A stretch of DNA of 64,000 nucleotides, taken from positions 342,569,150-342,633,149 of the forward strand of contig NC_064619.1 of NCBI RefSeq assembly GCF_023898315.1, read 5' to 3'. The first letter of the stretch is position 1, and each line of letters starts with the position of its first letter. The notes under the pieces were generated by a model. That model was not told where the DNA came from and made no database searches. It saw nothing but the letters and a program-made list of their open reading frames with translations. This document shows positions 57,262 through 64,000 of the stretch, in pieces. The translations under genes were made by a program, and so were the position numbers. This stretch comes from Schistocerca nitens (taxonomy: Eukaryota; Arthropoda; Insecta; Orthoptera; Acrididae).

Positions 57262-58434
57262 CACATATACACCGTCAGCCAGAACATTACGACCACTGAC
57301 CTACTATCGATATAAACTGTCCAACCGATAGCAGCATCACTCGGCGAAGAATGACCGCTAGTCACACACACGTACGGTGCGTGTAATATCAGTGATTGTG
57401 GGGTCCGTATGAAGAATGGGGAAGGCACGTGATCTATCTGAGTTTGACCGGGGGCAGATTGTGATGGCCCGGAGGCTGGGCGTGAGAATTTCGGAAACTG
57501 CACAACATATCGAGGAGTCCTGCGGTGAGCGTCCTCGACACGTGGCTAAATCAAGTGAAACCATGTACAGATGTGGGGTTGGGAGGCCACCCCTCATCAC
57601 AGATGTCGGAATTGTAGGCTGGGCAGACTGGTAAAACAGGACTGGCGGCGAAAGATGGCGAAACTAACATCGCACTTTAATGTTGGGCAGAGGACAAGGG
57701 TGTCTGAACACGCAGTGCACCAAACATTCCCAACGATGGGCCTTTCCAACAGACGACCCATGCATGTATCAACGTTAACACCATGACGTCGGCTACTACA
57801 ACTGAAATGGGCACGTGACCATCGGCACTGGATGTCGGTGCAGTGGCAGACCGTTGCATTGTCTGATGAATCCCGATACGTTCTTCATCATGCCGATGGG
57901 AGGGCGCGAATCCGTCGTCTTCCAGGGGAACAGCTCTTTGACAGCTGTACTGCGGGACGGATACAGTCCGGCGGCTGCGGCTCTGGGAAACATCCACGTA
58001 AGTATCCATGGATCCACTGCAACTCGTGCAAGGCACCATGACGGTCAAGGAGTACCGTACACTGGTTGCAGACCACGTACACCCATTCACGATGATCATG
58101 TTTCCCGACGGCAGTGACATTTTTCACCAACATAATGCAGCATGCCACAAGGCGAGGAGTGTGATGGAGTGGTTCGAGGAACACAGTCTCGAGTTCCAGC
58201 TGGTGTGCTGGCCCGCCAACTCGCCAGATCTGAACCCGATCGATCACGTCTGGGATGTCATTGAACGTGGCGTCAGAACTCATCGCCTCCTCCCGGAATT
58301 TACAGGAATTATGTGACCTCTGCGTGCAGATGTGGTGCCACGTCCCTCTAACGACCTACCAAGGCCTTATTGCTTCCAAGCCCCGACACCTCGCCGCTGT
58401 TATACGTGCCAAAAGTGGACATTCTGGCTGATCA
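57262..58434 (+). mobile_element. Tc1-like element, decayed
   Basis: Left end CAGCCAGAACATTACGACCA (about 57275). The right end is, in complement, CAGCCAGAATGTCCACTTTT. The transposase begins at 57416 (MGKARDLSEFDRGQIVMARR, helix-turn-helix LGVRISETAQHIEES). It continues in changed frames with TVALSDESRYVLHHADGRAR (first Asp), IFHQHNAACHKARSVMEW (second Asp replaced by His) and SPDLNPIDHVWDVIERG (Asp where Glu is usual), with 36-residue spacing. Confidence 0.85.
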
Positions 58435-58913
58435 GTTGACTGGGATTCCCTCATCTGCTGTCAACTGTCATTTCCTGAGTAAGGGCCTTACTTTGACTTC
58501 ATTGGCTAACCTAGACTTATAGTTACGTGCGGCAAAAATTAAGTTATTGTAGGGCTAGTACGTTGCTGTAAGCACATTTACGCATATCGTCTGCGAAATA
58601 TTGTGAGTATGTGACAACTTCTTATTTGCAGAAGATATTAGTGTCTTACTCACTTCTACACAGTGTCCTAAATTGGTTTCTTTTCACACAAGTGACGTGT
58701 TCAGTTTTAATACTTTACAATCACGTTCCATAACTGCTCTGTCACTGTGGCTACTTCGCCCTGTTCATCGTTTTACATTTGCTTTTTTTTAGCCACTCCT
58801 TAAGCTTGTTACGGCAGACACTATGCGGTAAGAATATACATTACTTTGAACTGAATCGTTACTACATCAAGTAGATTTCTGCTGCGGTCGGCCGTCTCGT
58901 AACACTTGACATA

Positions 58914-60105
<1,192 letters not shown>

Positions 60106-60109
60106 ACTG

Positions 60110-60304
60110 ATGGTTCAAATGGCTCTGAACACTTTGGGACTTAACTTCTGAGGTCATCAGTCCCCTAGAACTTAGAACTGCCTGAACCTAACTAACATCA
60201 GGACATCACACACATCCATGCCCGAGGCAGGATTCGATCCTGCGACCGTAGCGGTCGCGCGGTTCCATACTTTAGCGCCTAGAACCGCTCGGCCACTCCG
60301 CCCG
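60110..60304 (-). mobile_element. SINE, Leu/Ser-tRNA-like head family, full length
   Basis: TGGTTCAAATGGCTCTGAAC … GGATTCGATCCTGCGACCG … CGGCCACTCCGCCCGGC. No clear direct repeat was found. Confidence 0.93.
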
Positions 60305-61940
60305 GCTCACTTTTGATACAGCTTAAATCTGCCGTGAGTTCTTGAGGGAGAGGATTCTTTTCAAAAGATTTCGGAGACAATGGAACTGGCGACTATGAAC
60401 TGAAGTATCTTGTTAGCTGTTGTAATACAATTATACACATGTCTGGCTAGCATTTCAGATTTGTATACATTCGTCGACAATGTCAATATAAGGTTTTCAA
60501 GAACACTACAATTAGTCCTGTGGCACAATTAGTTTTATGGGTTCTGTTTCATAATACTGCGTTCATGTTTCAAGCCCCATAAAACTCTTTGTCCCCAATA
60601 TGTTATCAAGGTAAGGTACAAGTACACATTGCTATTAATACACACATCAATGTCCATGCCCAAATGCATGTCATTGTGGACCGGCCCAGGAAAATGGAAG
60701 ATAGAAATTAGGCGTACCGGAAGGAAGTTATTGTGAATAAAGGCTTTCTTTGGATTATTGAATATATCGGAATCCACAATAATTCTAGCAGACGCATCTC
60801 ATTTATTTTCCGAAAACGGATGTGAATTTCGTTGATGTAGGCACCAAGAAAACTCAGTGTTATCCATGAGTATATTTCCATTGTTCACGAAGAAGTTCTG
60901 TGATGAGGCATTGACGTCCAACACCTGGTCACCTACTTGTGGTTTCACCGTCCTTGAAACACTTTCCGTAGTTGCTCAGGACAGTAGCACGCCAACAGAC
61001 GACCAACTTCGCCGATTTCGAGATGCTTGTTCCCAGATTCCGGACCATAACAACCTGCCGTTTGTCAGAGTCGCTTAAGACACTGGATTTCCTCATTTTC
61101 AACCCTTATGTTTCCGACTTTCCGAATACATCTACAGGTTGCATGCAGTCTTTCGTTGGGTACTGCTCATAATGTTTTCACTTATAATTTGTATAACAGA
61201 TGATACTTACAAGTCGCAGAGAGGATGGGGGCACTGAGACGCAACAGGCGCGCATGAGGCGCAGGGGGAGGGCTGGTAGGGGGACAGTGGGTCGAATACA
61301 TGGGCACTCGTCACCGAGGCGTCTGGTTGGTCCCACGGTGGATTTTCCATAGTTATTCAAGTTACGTAATCTAAGTCCGTGTCGTTCCAGGGGCTTTCTG
61401 CTCTTTGTCTACATGGGATGCCATCAAGTACAAGCAGTCAATAATTTGCCTCTAACGATGATGTAAGTCATTGATTGCTGAAGCTCATAACCGAACTGAC
61501 GAGAAGATTTTAGCGAAACAATAGGCAAATTTAAACCGATGCATTTGGGAGACTCGCAGGACTAGCATGGCCGACATTAAGGGATTTAGTCAACCGCTTA
61601 CGTCCATAGATTGTTACCAGTAGGTCTTTTTGTTTTAGAAAATTTCGTTCTCCTCAGAGGGTGCTGTTTCCAGCCAAAATTTTATGTTTTCTTTCGTATC
61701 TTCTATGTTATTTTGTACTGTGAAACTGAGAAAGAGTGGTGACGGAGGAGAAGAAGGGGATATCTCCCATACGGAAATAAGTTAAGAGATATTTAGGGAG
61801 ATAGCTGCTGTATTTGCCTCACTACCAAACGAAATTCCAGAAACCCTAGCTGAAACCGGATGCCAGAAGGCTGGAAGGAGTGAAAGAGTAGAATCTAACG
61901 ACCTGTCGACAGTAAGATCATTACAGACCGAGCACAAGTT
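60305..61940. other. No recognised feature (60305-61940)
   Basis: No upstream coding exon of the senseless-like gene and no repeat are recognised. Frames are short and unconvincing. Confidence 0.35.
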
Positions 61941-61944
61941 CAGA

Positions 61945-62126
61945 TTGTGGAAGGATGGGGAAGGAAATCGACCGTGCCCTTTGCAATGAACGATCCCGGC
62001 GATTGCCTTAAATGATTTAGGGAAATCACGGAGGACCTAAATTTGGATGGGCTGGCAGGGACTTGTGCTGTCGTTCTCCTGAATGCGAGTTCATTGTGCT
62101 AATCACTGCGCCACCTCACTCGGCAG
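61945..62126 (-). mobile_element. tRNA-derived SINE, second family, diverged
   Basis: GGAAGGATGGGGAAGGAAAT, GATCCCGGCGATTGCCTTAA, AAATCACGGAGGACCTAAAT and the tRNA-like end CTGCGCCACCTCACTCGGC. The left 3' end is truncated. Confidence 0.75.
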
Positions 62127-63100
62127 TCTCTCATTAAATATGTAACGATTAGCCGACCGATGGCGGTCCATGCTCTCTTTCCTAAGTTCGATACCATGCC
62201 AGCGCTTCGCTTGGCTCCTGTCACTCCGTCCAGTATCCCCAGTCTTCTTGCACTGCTTCTCGCTGAGTGAGCTTACGTATTGTCAGCGAGACGTTAGGGG
62301 GTGGGGGGGGGGGGTGGAGGAGGTGGGAAGTGAGGCCTTCATGAGTCTGTATCCAGAGCCGCGGCTGTGGAGGCAATAGGTAACAATATTTATGAAAGAA
62401 AGCGTATATTCTCTTGTGAGCGTGACTCTAGCTGCTAGCACTATTTTTCGAGATGAAGAGTGGCAGCAGACGCAGGATGACCGGCAGTTCGTTTGGTTGG
62501 TGTCGTGGCGGCGCGCAGGTGCGCGGGAGGTTCCGCTCTTGTGTGCTGCGGGTCTGGTTTGCACAACACTGCTTGCACAGCGGCGCAAGTGTTCCCCCTT
62601 CAGCTGCGGCGTGATGGAGCACATTTCCTGCCGCCCGGCCCGTCTCTTGTCGTCTGCGATACCCTGCCTGCTACTGTACACCAAGCTGCCGTAATCAGCG
62701 CCCCGCCGATATCCGCCACGTCAGCACTGGCATGAAAATACTTCACTCTTACTGAGGGCCTAAATTTTCTTAAATTTATGCAGATATTTCAGTGTTTATA
62801 GAATAACAGTAATGTTCCGAGAATGATTTTGTCACTTTTTGACAGTTAAAAATGTCAGTAATTATGTATGTGACAGTGAAACTACGGAGGACGAGACAGG
62901 GAGATGAGACAGAGCTGGATCGAATTCGAGTGGTGGTTTGACGACTACTGCTCTGTTAATCTGGTACACCGTCCACACTTAGTGTCGTTTCTAGGCGCTT
63001 TTCCACATTCCTTTGACGGTTGTGACGGCGGGAAGAACATCCGGCCACAAGATTAAAATAAAGTAAATTTTCTAGATAATTCCGTACGACGGGCCAAACG
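62127..63100. other. Mixed unique DNA; (G)n tract at about 62298-62311
   Basis: A GC-rich stretch at 62480-62720 gives an open frame without a recognised domain. It may be a promoter-proximal or non-coding region, and no coding call is made. Confidence 0.3.
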
Positions 63101-63101
63101 A

Positions 63102-63407
63102 TACTAAAGAGAGAGAGGGGGGAGGGGGAGGGGGACAGAGAGACAGAGAGAGATTGGTCGGTTGATTTGGGGGAGGGGACCAAACAGCAGGTCATCGGTT
63201 CCATCATATCAGGGAAGGATGGGGAAGGAAGTCGGCCGTGCCCTTTCAAAGGAACCATCCGGGAATTTGCCCAACGCGATTTAGAAAAATCACGGGAAAC
63301 CTAAGTCAGGATGGCCGGAGGCAGGTTTGAACCGTAGCCCTCCCGAATGCGGGTCCAGTATTCCGCCAACCACTGCGTCACATCGCTCGATAGAGACAAA
63401 GGGGAGA

Positions 63408-63447
<40 letters not shown>

Positions 63448-63455
63448 GACAGAGG
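63102..63455 (-). mobile_element. tRNA-derived SINE, second family, inside a (GA)n microsatellite
   Basis: The SINE body 63153-63393 (GGGGAGGGGACCAAACAGCA … GGCAGGTTTGAACCGTAGCC … CGTCACATCGCTCGATAGAG) is flanked by GA-rich runs at 63106-63152 and 63394-63455. It looks like insertion into, or seeding next to, a GA repeat. Confidence 0.8.
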
Positions 63456-63764
63456 CGAATGACATAGTAATTGAAGCTATAATCTCTGAGCGGGGACTTG
63501 TAATCATTCTGTCGTCTCCGTAGCCTACAACGCTATCACACGTTACAGATATTGTTTTTATCTCGGAGGTAGCCGGTTCAGATCCCGAAGGTCGAAGAAA
63601 TTTACGTCACTATGTGGCCTAGAGGGAAAGGGGAGGCAGTGCTTTGCTGTTCATCTTCACCTGACATTACAGCCGTGTCGTGGCCCAAAATCCACATCAT
63701 CCCACAGATTATCACCTAGTGGCGCCTGGTAACATTATTAATAAGGACTTTAAGGTTGCTGGAG

Positions 63765-64000
63765 GCGGCTGATAATGGAAGCAAGACTCAAGAAAAATCA
63801 AGACTGCTCGAAACAAACAGCAGTAAATTATAGGGAAAGATGGATAACATACAATATGTATAAGAACCAAGAGGTAACAATACGACTGGGAGACAATAAT
63901 GAAGCGCACGGATTAAAAATAGTGTAAGACGGGGGTGCACTCTTTCGCCCCTACTGTTTAATCCATACATATAAAAGCAATGATGGAAATGGAAGAAACA
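63765..64000 (+). pseudogene. LINE reverse-transcriptase fragment running off the window
   Basis: The plus strand gives RWITYNMYKNQEVTIRLGDN, then across a frameshift text resembling GCTLSPLLFNPYI and MMEMEE, the RT block before the catalytic box. It is cut by the window edge. Confidence 0.6.

Noticed and set aside
62283-62694. Upstream exon of the senseless-like gene in the GC-rich region
   Set aside because: Frames exist on both strands, but none shows a SNAG-like N-terminus, zinc finger or convincing splice pair in phase.

Overview
Animal (eukaryotic) genomic DNA, almost certainly from a large-genome insect and most likely an acridid grasshopper/locust (Schistocerca-like). The reasons are: splice sites at conserved coding exons, very low coding density, AT-rich unique DNA, and a dense load of tRNA-derived SINEs, Tc1/mariner transposons and non-LTR retrotransposons of types I recognise as abundant in locust genomes. 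The species call is inference. There are no bacterial genes, operons, rRNA operons or CRISPR arrays.

The only host gene I can support is on the minus strand. It is a homologue of Drosophila senseless / vertebrate Gfi1 (C2H2 zinc-finger transcription factor), seen as two exons. The exon at 59772-59922 carries zinc fingers 1-2 of the conserved four, and the terminal exon at 11903-12090 carries fingers 3-4 and the stop codon. Both have good splice sites. The phases match across the junction (1 nt + 2 nt) and rebuild the finger linker TGEKP. The intron between them would be 47,681 bp, so about three quarters of the window is one intron. Positions 1-11902 are the 3' flank and possible 3' UTR. Positions 59923-64000 are further upstream sequence, where I see no other exon.

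The rest is transposable elements and unique non-coding DNA. SINEs: about 15 copies or fragments of one family with a Leu/Ser-tRNA-like head and a T-run tail; one copy with a Gly-tRNA-like head on the same tail; several copies of a third family; one 5S-rRNA-derived element; and three inverted pairs of tRNA-like modules. DNA transposons: many Tc1-like copies (DD34E and DD36E spacing), mariner-like copies, one pogo/Tigger-like element, and one long-TIR element with a TAA target duplication. Retrotransposons: several LINE reverse-transcriptase remnants and one probable solo LTR. No transposase or RT reading frame is intact; the copy at 36174-37792 comes closest.

Nesting is extensive and gives relative ages: LINE in SINE in LINE (30.8-32.5 kb), SINE in mariner in mariner (45.2-47.4 kb), SINE in repeat (39.4-40.0 kb), SINEs inside three DNA-transposon copies, a long-TIR element inside a SINE (1.0-2.2 kb), and a SINE inside a LINE tail (15.8-16.2 kb). 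Many SINEs are bounded by direct repeats of 9-14 bp. GC-rich, non-repeat islands (about 16.2, 19.9, 29.9, 44.4 and 51.1 kb) stand out and are candidate regulatory or conserved non-coding DNA of the senseless-like gene, but this is unproven.
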